A program made the translations under genes and the position numbers. Below, one piece after another: positions 16,459 to 25,173 of a DNA stretch of 58,315 nt. The stretch is from Pseudomonas sp. H9. Its GTDB lineage: Bacteria; Pseudomonadota; Gammaproteobacteria; Pseudomonadales; Pseudomonadaceae. Under the pieces are notes generated by a model, which was given only the letters and a program-made list of their open reading frames with translations, did no database searches and was not told the DNA's origin. Numbering within the stretch: position 1 is the first letter of the stretch; each line of letters begins with the position of its first letter. The DNA is taken from positions 1-58,315 of the forward strand of contig NZ_SMOK01000009.1 of assembly GCF_004353925.1 (NCBI RefSeq), read 5' to 3'.

Positions 16459-18342
16459 TTAGAAGTTCACGCCGAAGCTGAGGGCGATGAAATCGCGGTC
16501 ATCCACGGTGCTGTACTTGCCGTCGAAGAAGTTGGTGTACGACAGGCTGGAGGTGTAGGTGTTCTGGTATTCAGCGTCCAGGCCCAGGCTGATGGCCTTG
16601 CGCCCTTCCTCGAAGTTGCCACCAGGGCCCGGTGAGTAGCCGGAAACGTCATGCGACCAAGCCACGTTAGGCTTGAGGTTGACCCCAGCGAACACGTCGT
16701 TGTAGTCCCAGATGGCGCGCGCGCGGTAACCCCAGGAAGTGCTGGTGGTGAAACCATCGTTCTCACACTTGCGCGACAGGTTGGTCGAAGGTGCGTTGTT
16801 GCCTGCACCGGTGATGGTCCGGCCGTTGAGGAACTCACAGGTGTTGACCGGGCCGGTAGGCTCCAGCGGGCCTGGGCCGAACACCGGGTCACGGCCATAA
16901 CGCATCTTGTGCGCGCTCTCCAGGCCACCGACGTGAGTCACACCGATTTCACCGACCACCGTCAGACGGCTGGCGCCCATGACCTGGTCGAAGAAGTGGG
17001 TGAGCGTGGTCTGGAACTGGGTGATTTCCTTACGGGTATAGCCGTGCTGGTCCTGGCCTGGAATGCCTTTGAGCAGCGACGCATTGCCCAACCCCGGAAT
17101 AGGCGTGACACCGGAGTAGAGAATATCGGTGGTGTTGAGCTGCACCGGCGCGTTCGGGCGGTAGCTCAGTTCACCGCTCCACGCGGTACCGCTAGGCAGG
17201 GTGGTCGAGAAGCTCAAACCGTACAGGCGGATGTCTTCCGGGTACTCGATGAAGTACTTCGAGTTACCGGCAACAATCAGCGGCGCCAATGGCTGCAAGG
17301 TAGGTGGCAGGTTTTGCAGGCCGGCATAGACCGACGGATCAGCACCCGTGGCACTGAAGATCGGCGCACGGCTGTGGTAGTTCATGAAGTAGGCACCGAA
17401 CTCGGTGTCCAGCGGCTCGAACATGTAGCGAAAGGCCACGCCGAACTGGCCGCTGTCGCGCGCGTCACGGTCCGCACCACGGTCGACCAGTACACCTTCC
17501 TGGTTGATATCAACGCCCTGGCTGGCGAGGAAGCCCAGTGCCTGCGGCGGCAGGCTACGGCTGCTGTTGAGCAGGCGCAGGTTGTCGGTACAGCCGTCAG
17601 CGATCACGTCGGGTTGCGAGAAGAAGGTACCGCAGTTGTCGACGACAGTCTGGTCCCATTCGATCTGGTAGAAAGCTTCAGCCGAAAGGTTGTCGGTCAG
17701 GCTCTGCGACACATAGAACATGTTGACCGGAATCAGACCTTCCTTGACTTCCGAGCCTGGGCGGCGGAATGCAGCAACGTCGATCGGGTTGATCGAGTTG
17801 ATACCGCCGCCAATGAAGGTACTTTCACCCCAGCTGACCACCTGCTTACCGAGACGCACCGAACCGGGCAGATCGGCAATGGAGTAGTTGTGGTACACGA
17901 AGGCGTCGAGAATCTCGCCACCGGCGGACTTGGCGCCCTCTTTGCGGCCGGAGTCGCTGATGTCCTTGAACGGGCGGCTTTCGTCTTTGAGCTCAAAGTC
18001 GTACCAGTATTTGCCACGGACAAATACACCGGTATCGCCGTACTTGAGCTCCAGGTCATGAATGCCTTTGAAGATCTTCGAGAAGGTCTCACCGCGTTTA
18101 AAGTTCAGGTGGCCGTCGTCGGAGGTTTGCGACAAACCCTTACCGCCGTTGTTGACGCCAATCAGGTTCTCGTTCGGTTTGGCCGTCGACCAGCTCGCCC
18201 CTACCGACAGAGACGAGTCGAACGAGCCTTCGATTTCACCGATGTTGAAACTGACGCCGAATGCAGGACCGGCGAGCGTAGAAGCGAGGCTGACAGCCAA
18301 GGGCAGTTTTGCCCGGCGCCAGAACAGATTTACTGATGTCAT
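16459..18342 (-). CDS. DUF1302 outer-membrane beta-barrel-like protein
   Basis: 627 residues. I placed the start at the ATG at 18342 (MTSVNLFWRRAKLP), because GGAG lies 8 nt upstream and a signal peptide follows directly (cleaved near GPAFG). The frame extends to 18471 but that part is not signal-like. The mature protein opens with FNIGEIEGSFDSSLSVGASW and ends in a phenylalanine (FIALSFGVNF), as outer-membrane barrels do. Tyr/Gly/Asn-rich amphipathic strands run throughout. DUF1302 genes pair with DUF1329 genes; a hydrophobic-compound channel is the usual guess. The long open frame on the opposite strand is a codon-bias shadow. Confidence 0.85.
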   Translation of the reverse strand: MTSVNLFWRRAKLPLAVSLASTLAGPAFGVSFNIGEIEGSFDSSLSVGASWSTAKPNENLIGVNNGGKGLSQTSDDGHLNFKRGETFSKIFKGIHDLELKYGDTGVFVRGKYWYDFELKDESRPFKDISDSGRKEGAKSAGGEILDAFVYHNYSIADLPGSVRLGKQVVSWGESTFIGGGINSINPIDVAAFRRPGSEVKEGLIPVNMFYVSQSLTDNLSAEAFYQIEWDQTVVDNCGTFFSQPDVIADGCTDNLRLLNSSRSLPPQALGFLASQGVDINQEGVLVDRGADRDARDSGQFGVAFRYMFEPLDTEFGAYFMNYHSRAPIFSATGADPSVYAGLQNLPPTLQPLAPLIVAGNSKYFIEYPEDIRLYGLSFSTTLPSGTAWSGELSYRPNAPVQLNTTDILYSGVTPIPGLGNASLLKGIPGQDQHGYTRKEITQFQTTLTHFFDQVMGASRLTVVGEIGVTHVGGLESAHKMRYGRDPVFGPGPLEPTGPVNTCEFLNGRTITGAGNNAPSTNLSRKCENDGFTTSTSWGYRARAIWDYNDVFAGVNLKPNVAWSHDVSGYSPGPGGNFEEGRKAISLGLDAEYQNTYTSSLSYTNFFDGKYSTVDDRDFIALSFGVNF

Positions 18343-18678
18343 CGACGCTACTCCATGTACTTTCTTTATTTTTATGGCAGTGAGTCCTTTGCAGAAACGC
18401 CTCAATCGACGGGTGTGAGCGCACCGTGATCGTCGAGCAAGTGGCCAGGCACATTCATGTGCCGCCCCCATTCCTGAAAATTCCCTGGCCCGACTATAGC
18501 CAGCAGCTATTAGTGCTTGATCCCTCTAAAGTGTGATTTGCACGTTTACCAATGTGGCACTGCTGTAGGAGCAGAGCTACTTGCTGGCTGGGCAAGCATG
18601 GCTGAAAAATGTCAGATGACAAGGCAAAAGTGTGTCTAGACCGCGGGTCGTGCTCTGCAGAGCACGACCCGCTACAGC
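18343..18678. other. Intergenic region between DUF1302 and acyl-CoA ligase genes
   Basis: 336 nt without a gene. It should hold the promoter of the DUF1302-DUF1329 unit: TATAGT, read on the minus strand near 18498-18493, is a possible -10 without a good -35, which would suit an activator-dependent promoter under the LAL regulator. Next to the ligase stop lies the perfect palindrome at 18643-18672. Confidence 0.5.
18643..18672. repeat. Perfect 30-nt palindrome after the acyl-CoA ligase gene
   Basis: GCGGGTCGTGCTCTG is followed directly by its reverse complement CAGAGCACGACCCGC. The gene ends at 18679, so it is the first structure in the 3' untranslated RNA. No T-run follows, so it is either an unusual terminator, an RNA-stabilising hairpin or a REP-like unit of a different class. 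Confidence 0.75.
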
Positions 18679-20361
18679 TCAGAGGGTCGAGAGGAAGGCG
18701 CTGTTACTGGCCTGCCACTGGGTGATGTCGAGGCGGATGCGCTTCTTGTCGAGTTTGCCAACACTGGTCTTGGGAATTTCAGTAACAAGGGCTATTTGAG
18801 TGGGGATCGCCCACTTGTTGATGTGCCCGAGTTCGACGAATGGCTTGAGGTGTTCCTTGAGTGCTTTGGCATCGACAGCCTGCTGCTCATGCACCACCAG
18901 CAGGGCAAAAGGTCGCTCGCCCCACTGTGGATCGGCCACCCCGACCACGGCCACCTCGCGAACTGCCGGGTGGCGGCTGATCAAATCTTCAAGCTCCAGG
19001 GACGAAATCCACTCACCGCCGGTTTTGATCACATCCTTGATACGGTCGCGGATGTCGATCACGCCCATGCTGTCGAGGGTGGCCACATCTCCGGTGTGCA
19101 GCCAGCCTCCCTGCCATAGCTCGGCACCTTTTTGCGGCTCACGGAAATACCCCATGGTCAGCCACGGTGCCCTCAGTACCAGCTCTCCCTGAGTCTCACC
19201 GTCGTTCGGGAGGAACCGCCCTTCGCTGTCGACAATGGCGGGCTCCACCAACGGCACCGGCACACCGGCCTTGATCCGGTAGGTGATGCACTCATCCTCA
19301 CTGCCGGCTAGCAACTCGTCATTCAGGTGGGCACAGGCCACCAACGGGCAGGTCTCAGACATGCCGTAAGCGGCGGTCAATTGAATGCCACGTGCCTTGG
19401 CAGCCTCGTACAGGGCACGGTTCAATGCGCTGCCACCAATGATGATCTTCCAGCCGCCAAAGTCCTGTGCCTGCGCGCCTTTAGCGCTGAGCAACATTTG
19501 CAGAATGGTTGGCACACAGTGGGAGAAGGTGACCTTCTCGTTGCGCCACAGCTCACAAAGCATTTCCGGCTCGTAGCGCCCCGGATACACCTGCTTGACC
19601 CCCAGCATGGTCGCCACATACGGAATACCCCAGGCATGCACATGGAACATAGGAGTGATCGGCATGTACACATCGTTGCTGCCCAACAAGCGCACGCTGT
19701 CGATACTGCCGGTGACCGATGCCGCTGCCAGGGTGTGCAGCACCAGTTGGCGATGAGTGAAGTACACGCCTTTGGGGTTACCGGTAGTCCCGGTGGTGTA
19801 GAACGTCGTGGCTACCGAATTCTCGTCGAAGTCCGGAAAGTCATAGACAGGGCTTGCCGCAGCCAGCAGTTGCTCATATTCGCCGACCAGATTTGGCAAA
19901 TCAGCCGTCTTGCTCTCGCCGTCGGTCAGCAGCAGGGTTTTCTCCACCGTGGTCAGTTGCCCGGCAATGGCCTGGTACAGCCCGACGAAGTCGCTGTTGA
20001 CCAGCACGAAGCGGTCGTCAGCATGGTTCATGGTGTAGAGGATCTGCTCCGGCGACAGGCGCACGTTGATGGTATGCACCACTGCGCCGATCATCGGGAT
20101 GGCAAACATGCATTCCAGGTAGCGATGGCTGTCCCAGTCCATCACCGCCACAGTGTCACCGGCCTTGACGCCAGCTTCGGTAAGCACGTTAGCCAGACGC
20201 GCGATGCGCTCGTTGAGTGTCAGGTAGTTGTAGCGCAACTGGTCGCGGTAGACGATCTCGCGGGTTTTCTCGTAGCGGCTGCCAGACAGCAGCAAGCGCT
20301 TGATCAACAGTGGATACTGATAAGCGTCTTCAGCAGGCGCAATGACACGAGTCTGCAACAT
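18679..20361 (-). CDS. Fatty acyl-CoA ligase (AMP-forming)
   Basis: 560 residues, full length for medium/long-chain acyl-CoA synthetases. The ANL P-loop is at about 189-198 (TTGTTGNPKG), followed by YFTHRQ. The adenylate motif GMSETCP, the ATP-ribose Asp in LHTGDVA, the hinge DRIKDVIKTGGEWIS and the C-terminal catalytic Lys in PKTSVGKLDKK are all present. It activates a carboxylic acid with ATP and CoA. I chose ATG 20361 (MLQTRVIAPAED), with AGGGA 6 nt upstream, over a longer frame at 20385. The neighbouring DUF1302/DUF1329 pair and LAL regulator suggest a shared hydrophobic acid or alcohol substrate. Gene name not assigned because several paralogues exist in Pseudomonas. Confidence 0.88.
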   Translation of the reverse strand: MLQTRVIAPAEDAYQYPLLIKRLLLSGSRYEKTREIVYRDQLRYNYLTLNERIARLANVLTEAGVKAGDTVAVMDWDSHRYLECMFAIPMIGAVVHTINVRLSPEQILYTMNHADDRFVLVNSDFVGLYQAIAGQLTTVEKTLLLTDGESKTADLPNLVGEYEQLLAAASPVYDFPDFDENSVATTFYTTGTTGNPKGVYFTHRQLVLHTLAAASVTGSIDSVRLLGSNDVYMPITPMFHVHAWGIPYVATMLGVKQVYPGRYEPEMLCELWRNEKVTFSHCVPTILQMLLSAKGAQAQDFGGWKIIIGGSALNRALYEAAKARGIQLTAAYGMSETCPLVACAHLNDELLAGSEDECITYRIKAGVPVPLVEPAIVDSEGRFLPNDGETQGELVLRAPWLTMGYFREPQKGAELWQGGWLHTGDVATLDSMGVIDIRDRIKDVIKTGGEWISSLELEDLISRHPAVREVAVVGVADPQWGERPFALLVVHEQQAVDAKALKEHLKPFVELGHINKWAIPTQIALVTEIPKTSVGKLDKKRIRLDITQWQASNSAFLSTL

Positions 20362-20425
20362 AAGAGTCCCTTTTCTAGAGTGCACGAGTTGGGCAAGGCA
20401 TGACTCACTCTAGAACGCCACAACG

Positions 20426-20459
20426 CCGGCCAAATCAGCCGAAGGAATGATTTGGCCGG
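20426..20459. terminator. Hairpin downstream of the LysE-type exporter gene
   Basis: CCGGCCAAATCA pairs with TGATTTGGCCGG, giving 12 bp around a 10-nt loop. It lies past the minus-strand exporter stop (20486) and upstream of the ligase start. There is no clear T-run, so termination is likely but not certain. Confidence 0.5.
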
Positions 20460-20485
20460 TGTAAATGGCTATAGGCTTATTGCAC

Positions 20486-21115
20486 TTAATGCATTTCGGT
20501 AAATGCGATCTTCACGCCCAGGGCAATCAGCACTGCACCCATGGTGCGGTCGAACCAGTGGCCCATGCGTGCAAAGCCGGCGCGCACACGCTGTTGGCTG
20601 AACAGCATGGCTACCAGGCAGAACCACAGGCCAGTAGCAACGGCCAGGTACACACCGTAACCGGCCTGGACCGCCAACGGCGTATGCGGATTGATTACCA
20701 CGGTGAACAGCGACAGGAAGAACAGCGTCGCCTTGGGGTTCAGGCCGTTGGTCATAAAGCCGGCGACGAAGGCAGCACGTGGCGTGCGCTCGACCGACGA
20801 AGCTTGTATCGCATCGCTACCCGGTGCGGCGGGGCCGGCACGCAGCGCCTTGAAGCCGATGTACAACAGGTACGCCGCCGCCAGCCACTTGAGGGCGTTG
20901 AACAGCACAATCGACTGCGACACGATCAGACCGATGCCCAGCAGCGAGTAACCCACATGCAGGAAAATCGCCGAGCCCACACCAAAGGCCGTCCAAGTAC
21001 CGGCGCGACGCCCATGGGTAACACTCTCGCGCACCACAACAGCGAAATCAGGGCCGGGGCTGGCCACAGCAAGCAAATGGATCAAGGCAACGGTGAGAAA
21101 TTCAGCCCAATACAT
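20486..21115 (-). CDS. LysE/RhtB-family exporter
   Basis: 209 residues with five or six hydrophobic helices. The start at 21115 (MYWAEFLTVALIH) has AAGGAG 6 nt upstream; the longer frame to 21217 has no such site. The family signature ASPGPDFAVVVRES (about 17-30) is present, followed by a GVGSAIFLHVGYSLLGIGL helix. LysE/RhtB proteins export amino acids or related compounds across the inner membrane. The substrate cannot be read from sequence. The divergent neighbour is the MerR-controlled oxidoreductase operon. Confidence 0.88.
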   Translation of the reverse strand: MYWAEFLTVALIHLLAVASPGPDFAVVVRESVTHGRRAGTWTAFGVGSAIFLHVGYSLLGIGLIVSQSIVLFNALKWLAAAYLLYIGFKALRAGPAAPGSDAIQASSVERTPRAAFVAGFMTNGLNPKATLFFLSLFTVVINPHTPLAVQAGYGVYLAVATGLWFCLVAMLFSQQRVRAGFARMGHWFDRTMGAVLIALGVKIAFTEMH

Positions 21116-21195
21116 GGGGGCTCCTTGCGGCAAAAGATGAAATCGGAAGGAGAACACAGTACGCCTTAGACATACCAAGTAACAACCTCTGGCGC

Positions 21196-21227
21196 TTGAC
21201 TCTCCCCCTAGGGGCACCCTCTAGCCT
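21196..21227 (+). promoter_or_regulatory. MerR-type promoter with long spacer and palindromic operator
   Basis: TTGACT (21196-21201) and TAGCCT (21222-21227) are separated by 20 nt, longer than the normal 17. The spacer holds the perfect palindrome CCCCTAGGGG (21205-21214), close to the centre of the spacer. This is the layout of promoters activated by MerR-family proteins, which untwist an over-long spacer. The MerR gene in the operon directly downstream (21848) is the likely regulator, giving positive autoregulation. Confidence 0.75.
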
Positions 21228-21256
21228 GAGCGCTGTTTATGCCCGGCAGACCAACA

Positions 21257-21835
21257 ATGAGCAAACGTATTCTAGTGATCCTCGGTCACCCTTCGAACCA
21301 GAGCTTTTGTGCGGCCTTAAGCAGCACCTACGTCAGTGGCGCCCGTGCGCGCGGCCATGATGTCCAGGTACTCGAACTTGGCGCCTTGAACTTTGACCCG
21401 GTGCTGCGCGAAGGCTATCAGCAGCAACAAACATTGGAGCCCGACCTGCTGCACGCTCAAGGGCTGATCCATTGGGCAGAACACCTGGTGTTTGTGTTCC
21501 CGATCTGGTGGGGCGGCATTCCGGCGCTGCTCAAAGGCTTTCTCGACCGGGTGCTGCTGCCCGGATTCGCCTTCAAGTACCGCCGCAACTCACCCTTCCC
21601 CGAGCAACTGCTCAAAGGCCGCAGTGCAGACCTTCTAGTGTGCATGGACACTCCGCCCTGGTATTACCGCTGGGTCTACCGCATGCCAGGCTTGGAACAG
21701 ATGCGACGCACCACCCTGAGCTTTTGTGGAATCAAGCCAAAAAAGACGTTAACGTTTGGACCCGTTATCAGCTCAAACACGGCCCAGCGCGATACCTGGT
21801 TGCGCCGGGCACGCATGCTGGCCAGCGCCAGCTAA
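21257..21835 (+). CDS. NAD(P)H-dependent flavodoxin-fold oxidoreductase
   Basis: 192 residues from ATG 21257 (MSKRILVILGHP). The frame is also open from 21239, and neither start has a strong ribosome site, so the start is uncertain. The protein matches the KefF/NQO1-like quinone reductase family: an N-terminal phosphate-binding loop LGHPSNQSF, then FVFPIWWGGIPALLKGFLDR, which binds the flavin. It reduces quinones or other electrophiles with NAD(P)H. It is the first gene behind the MerR-type promoter and 12 nt upstream of the MerR gene, so it probably answers an electrophile or redox signal sensed by that regulator (inference). Confidence 0.85.
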   Translation: MSKRILVILGHPSNQSFCAALSSTYVSGARARGHDVQVLELGALNFDPVLREGYQQQQTLEPDLLHAQGLIHWAEHLVFVFPIWWGGIPALLKGFLDRVLLPGFAFKYRRNSPFPEQLLKGRSADLLVCMDTPPWYYRWVYRMPGLEQMRRTTLSFCGIKPKKTLTFGPVISSNTAQRDTWLRRARMLASAS

Positions 21836-21847
21836 AAAGGACGTTCG

Positions 21848-22219
21848 ATGTATATCGGCAAAGCGGCGCAGTTGTCGGGCGTGACGATCAAGTGCATACG
21901 TCACTACGAGAAGATCGGCCTGTTGCCCGAACCCCGGCGCCTGGGCAGCTACCGCATCTATGATGAACAGAGTGTGGCGCTGGTGAGCCTGATCAAGTGC
22001 GCACAAAAGCTTGGTTTCAGCCTCAAGCAGATGCAGGCAATGGTCAGCGAGAACGGCCCCGGCAACCTGCCGCTGTCGCGCATCCTGCAAGCCGTCGCCA
22101 GCAGGAAAGCGCAATTGCTGGCACAAATGGCCGACCTGCAGCAGCAACACCAGAACCTGCTGGCGTTCGAGGCCAGCCTGGAGCAGACCCGTTACGATTG
22201 CTTTACCTATCCGACCTGA
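21848..22219 (+). CDS. MerR-family transcriptional regulator
   Basis: 123 residues. The N-terminal MerR winged helix is clear: MYIGKAAQLSGVTIKCIRHY, then EKIGLLPEPRRLGSYRIYDE. A dimerisation coiled coil follows (about 77-113). The C-terminus is short, with a single Cys (Cys118, in YDCFTYPT), and lacks the paired cysteines of mercury or copper sensors. Cys36 of the DNA-binding domain is not a typical sensing residue. It probably senses an electrophile or drug through few contacts, and activates the long-spacer promoter upstream of its own operon. The next gene follows after 27 nt. Confidence 0.88.
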   Translation: MYIGKAAQLSGVTIKCIRHYEKIGLLPEPRRLGSYRIYDEQSVALVSLIKCAQKLGFSLKQMQAMVSENGPGNLPLSRILQAVASRKAQLLAQMADLQQQHQNLLAFEASLEQTRYDCFTYPT

Positions 22220-22246
22220 GTCCGACCATCACTCAATGGAGCTTCC

Positions 22247-23212
22247 ATGTCCGCCCTTCGCCGCGCCGTTTTCCTCGATCATCACTCCCTGGACCTGGGC
22301 GACCTCAGCCTTGATCGCCTGCGTGGCTGCTTCGATGAGCTGCAACTGTATTCGGCTACCGCGCCTGAGCAGATCACCGAGCGCTTACTAGGTGCAACCG
22401 TGGCCATCAGCAACAAGGTCATGATCGACGCCAACACCCTCGCGGCCTGCCCCAATCTGAAACTGATCCTGGTGGCAGCCACCGGCACCAACAACGTTGA
22501 CCTGCAAGCAGCACGCGCCCAAGGCGTGGTGGTCAGCAACTGTCAGGGCTATGGCACACCGTCGGTCGCTCAGCACACCCTGGCCTTGCTTCTGGCGCTG
22601 GCCACACGCCTGCCGGACTATCAGCACGCCGTAGCCAAGGGCCAATGGGCGAAGGCCAAACAGTTCTGTCTGCTGGACTTTCCGATTGTCGAACTGGAAG
22701 GCAAGACCCTTGGCATGCTTGGTCATGGCGAGCTGGGTGGTGCCGTCGCGCGCCTGGCTGAAGCCTTTGGCATGCGCGTCCTGCTGGGGCAACTCCCCGG
22801 ACGCCCACCACGCGAAGACCGCCTGCCACTGGATGAACTGCTGCCCCAGGTAGACGCCTTGACCCTGCACTGCCCGCTCAATGAACACACCCGCAACGTT
22901 ATCGGCGCCCAGGAACTGGCCCTGCTCAAGCCGGGGGCCTTTGTCATCAATACCGCCCGCGGCGGCCTGATCGACGAACAAGCACTGGCCGACTGCCTGC
23001 GTGCCGGCCATCTGGGCGGTGCCGCCACCGACGTACTGAGTGTTGAACCACCGGTGCAAGGCAACCCGTTGCTGGCGGCCGACATCCCGCGCCTGATCGT
23101 AACCCCTCACAGCGCCTGGGGCGCGGTGGAATCGCGCCAGCGCATCGTCGAGCAGTTGAGCGAGAACGCCGAGGCGTTTTTTGCCGGCAGCCCGCGCAGA
23201 CAGGTCAGCTAA
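22247..23212 (+). CDS. D-2-hydroxyacid dehydrogenase
   Basis: 321 residues, family length. The Rossmann motif is GHGELG (in [16 protein letters not shown]). The catalytic trio is visible: Arg in NTARGGLID, Glu in DVLSVEPP, and His in TPHSAWG. It reduces 2-keto acids such as hydroxypyruvate or glyoxylate, or oxidises the D-2-hydroxyacids, with NAD(P)H. The substrate is not clear from sequence; glycerate/hydroxypyruvate reductase is the usual annotation. It probably lies in the MerR-controlled operon (27 nt after the regulator). A good Shine-Dalgarno (GGAG) lies 5 nt before the ATG. Confidence 0.88.
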   Translation: MSALRRAVFLDHHSLDLGDLSLDRLRGCFDELQLYSATAPEQITERLLGATVAISNKVMIDANTLAACPNLKLILVAATGTNNVDLQAARAQGVVVSNCQGYGTPSVAQHTLALLLALATRLPDYQHAVAKGQWAKAKQFCLLDFPIVELEGKTLGMLGHGELGGAVARLAEAFGMRVLLGQLPGRPPREDRLPLDELLPQVDALTLHCPLNEHTRNVIGAQELALLKPGAFVINTARGGLIDEQALADCLRAGHLGGAATDVLSVEPPVQGNPLLAADIPRLIVTPHSAWGAVESRQRIVEQLSENAEAFFAGSPRRQVS

Positions 23213-23261
23213 CGCCCATCCGGCTCTGATAAACTGCGCCACTTTTTCAGGAGCCGCCCCC

Positions 23262-24260
23262 ATGGACCCGCGCAGTGAAGTGTTGCTTCGTCAGGCCGAG
23301 CTTTTCCAGGGCTCGGTGTTACTCGCCGGCCTGCCTGCCGACGACCTGCTCGGCAAGCTACCAGCAGCGCACGGCTGGTGCTGGCATGCGGGCGATCAGG
23401 CGGCTGTCGAGGCACGCTTTGCCGGTCGCAGCCACTTTGGCGTAGAGGCACCGGCGCAACGTTTCGAAGCGGCGGTTCTGTTCCTGCCCAAGTCCCGCGA
23501 CCTGGCCAATTACCTGCTCAATGCCCTGGCTTCACGCCTGGCCGGGCGCGAGCTGTTTCTGGTCGGTGAAAAGCGTGGAGGCATCGAAGGTGCAGCGAAA
23601 CAACTGCATGCCTTCGGCAAGCCGCGCAAACTCGACAGCGCACGCCATTGCCAGCTGTGGCAAGTCACCGTAGAGCACGCGCCAGAGGCTAAACCTCTGG
23701 AAAGTCTGGCCGAGCGCTTTGAACTGCCACTGGCCGACGGCCCCCTACAGATCGTCAGCTTGCCTGGCGTATTCAGCCACGGCCGTCTGGATCGCGGCAC
23801 CGCTCTGCTGCTCGAACACCTTGAGCACCTGCCGGTCGGCCATGTCCTCGACTTCGGTTGTGGCGCGGGCGTGCTGGGCGCCACCATCAAGCGGCGCTAC
23901 CCACAAAGCCAAGTCACCCTGCTGGATGTCGATGCCTTTGCTGTAGCCAGCAGCCGCTTGACCCTGGCGGCCAATGGTTTGCAAGGCGAGGTGATCTGCG
24001 GCGACGGCATCGATGCTGCCCCGCGTGGTCTTGAGGTGATCCTGAGCAATCCGCCGTTCCATACCGGCGTGCACACCAACTACCAGGCTTCGGAAAATCT
24101 GCTGAAAAAATCAGCCGATCATCTGAAAAAAGGTGGTGAACTGCGATTGGTTGCCAACAGCTTCCTGCGCTACCAACCGCTGATCGAAGGCGCGTTGGGC
24201 AACTGTTCGGTGCGTGCCGAAGCACAAGGTTTCAAGATCTACCAGGCAACACGCGGTTAA
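23262..24260 (+). CDS. rsmC: 16S rRNA (guanine-1207-N2) methyltransferase
   Basis: 332 residues. As in RsmC, an N-terminal pseudo-methyltransferase domain (about 1-160) is followed by an active C-terminal domain. Motif I is [14 protein letters not shown] (about 194-207) and the N-x-PPF catalytic motif [11 protein letters not shown] is at about 262-272. It uses S-adenosylmethionine to methylate N2 of G1207 in the 30S subunit. Start 23262 ([11 protein letters not shown]) was chosen because CAGGAG lies 8 nt upstream; the frame is open upstream to 23181 but that overlaps the previous gene. Transcribed in the direction of the Mn riboswitch that follows. Confidence 0.92.
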   Translation: MDPRSEVLLRQAELFQGSVLLAGLPADDLLGKLPAAHGWCWHAGDQAAVEARFAGRSHFGVEAPAQRFEAAVLFLPKSRDLANYLLNALASRLAGRELFLVGEKRGGIEGAAKQLHAFGKPRKLDSARHCQLWQVTVEHAPEAKPLESLAERFELPLADGPLQIVSLPGVFSHGRLDRGTALLLEHLEHLPVGHVLDFGCGAGVLGATIKRRYPQSQVTLLDVDAFAVASSRLTLAANGLQGEVICGDGIDAAPRGLEVILSNPPFHTGVHTNYQASENLLKKSADHLKKGGELRLVANSFLRYQPLIEGALGNCSVRAEAQGFKIYQATRG

Positions 24261-24294
24261 AAACAAGGCTTGCCGAAACGGATTTGCCTAGGCA

Positions 24295-24480
24295 GAATCC
24301 GCTCCGTCCTAGGGGAGTAGTCTCCCGCGAGCGCCCAGCTCGCCCGGTACGCGTCAACATACTTGGTCCACAGACCATGGCGCGTGCGACCCACGGTCCG
24401 CACAGACGGACCCAGGGTTTGACAAGACCTATGACACGCACACCTTACCCGGGGCGGGAAGGTTGTACGTGTCATAGCCG
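24295..24480 (+). ncRNA. yybP-ykoY manganese riboswitch
   Basis: The leader of the TMEM165-like gene carries the yybP-ykoY hallmarks: GGGGAGTAG (24312-24320), GTCAACATACTTGGTC (24353-24368), and GACAAGACCTATGACACG (24421-24438). The last segment pairs exactly over 10 bp with CGTGTCATAG (24468-24477), enclosing ACCTT/AAGGT arms. This RNA class binds Mn2+ and turns on Mn exporter genes such as mntP, alx and UPF0016 members. Binding probably frees the AGGA ribosome site just before ATG 24508 or prevents termination. Start and end are approximate. Confidence 0.85.
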
Positions 24481-24507
24481 TGTCGACCCGCCCCCGTAGG
24501 AATCCTG

Positions 24508-25095
24508 ATGCTGGAATCATTGCTCGTCCCGACCGCAATCGTGGCCCTCGCCGAAATTGGCGACAAGACCCAATTGCTCGCGCTCATTCTTGCCGCCCGC
24601 TTCCGCAAGCCTTGGCCGATCATCGCCGGCATCATCGCCGCGACCCTGGCCAACCATGCAGCAGCCGGCGCTGTCGGCGCCTGGGTCAGCACGTTCTTCT
24701 CCGCCGCCACCTTGCACTGGATTCTCGCAGCCAGCTTTGCTGCCACCGCTTTGTGGACACTTATTCCAGACAAAATGGACGATGACGAAGCCAGCACGGC
24801 CCGCCGCTTTGGTCCGTTCCTGACCACGCTGATTGCGTTCTTCATTGCCGAAATTGGTGACAAGACCCAGGTCGCCACAGTGATGCTCGCAGCTCAGTAC
24901 CCGCACCTGATCATGGTGATTATCGGCACCACCCTGGGCATGTTGATTGCCAACGTACCGGTGGTGCTGGCGGGCAACTTCGCCGCCGAGAAGCTGCCGC
25001 TGACCCTGATCCGTCGCCTGGCTTCGGCCGCGTTCTTTGTACTGGCGGCTGTGGCGGTGTATTCGGCGATGGAAGTCAGCGGCTGGATAGGCTGA
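24508..25095 (+). CDS. TMEM165/GDT1-family (UPF0016) Mn2+ exporter
   Basis: 195 residues with six hydrophobic helices in two homologous halves. Each half carries the ion-binding motif E-x-G-D-K-T: ALAEIGDKTQLLAL (about 14-27) and FIAEIGDKTQVATVML (about 113-128). Bacterial members (MneA of Vibrio) export manganese; eukaryotic ones move Mn2+/Ca2+ in the Golgi. The yybP-ykoY riboswitch in front supports an Mn2+-induced exporter that protects against excess manganese. The gene symbol is not certain for Pseudomonas. A REP pair follows the stop. Confidence 0.92.
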   Translation: MLESLLVPTAIVALAEIGDKTQLLALILAARFRKPWPIIAGIIAATLANHAAAGAVGAWVSTFFSAATLHWILAASFAATALWTLIPDKMDDDEASTARRFGPFLTTLIAFFIAEIGDKTQVATVMLAAQYPHLIMVIIGTTLGMLIANVPVVLAGNFAAEKLPLTLIRRLASAAFFVLAAVAVYSAMEVSGWIG

Positions 25096-25099
25096 TAAC

Positions 25100-25167
25100 G
25101 ATCGCGGGGCAAGCCCGCTCCCACTGGAGGTGCGCAGACTCTGTGGGAGCGGGCTTGCCCCGCGATC
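25100..25167. repeat. REP element, inverted pair
   Basis: Opposed units (ATCGCGGGGCAAGCCCGCTC and its complement) lie between the convergent TMEM165-like and M48 genes. Confidence 0.92.
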
Positions 25168-25173
25168 AAAGCG

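Noticed and set aside
16651..18336. 561-residue open frame opposite the DUF1302 gene
   Set aside because: Codon-bias shadow; no motif, ribosome site or signal, and the minus strand has a clear family match.
18413..18460. Sigma-54 promoter before the DUF1302 gene
   Set aside because: TGGCCACTTGC has the wrong spacing between GG and GC elements (not GG-N10-GC).
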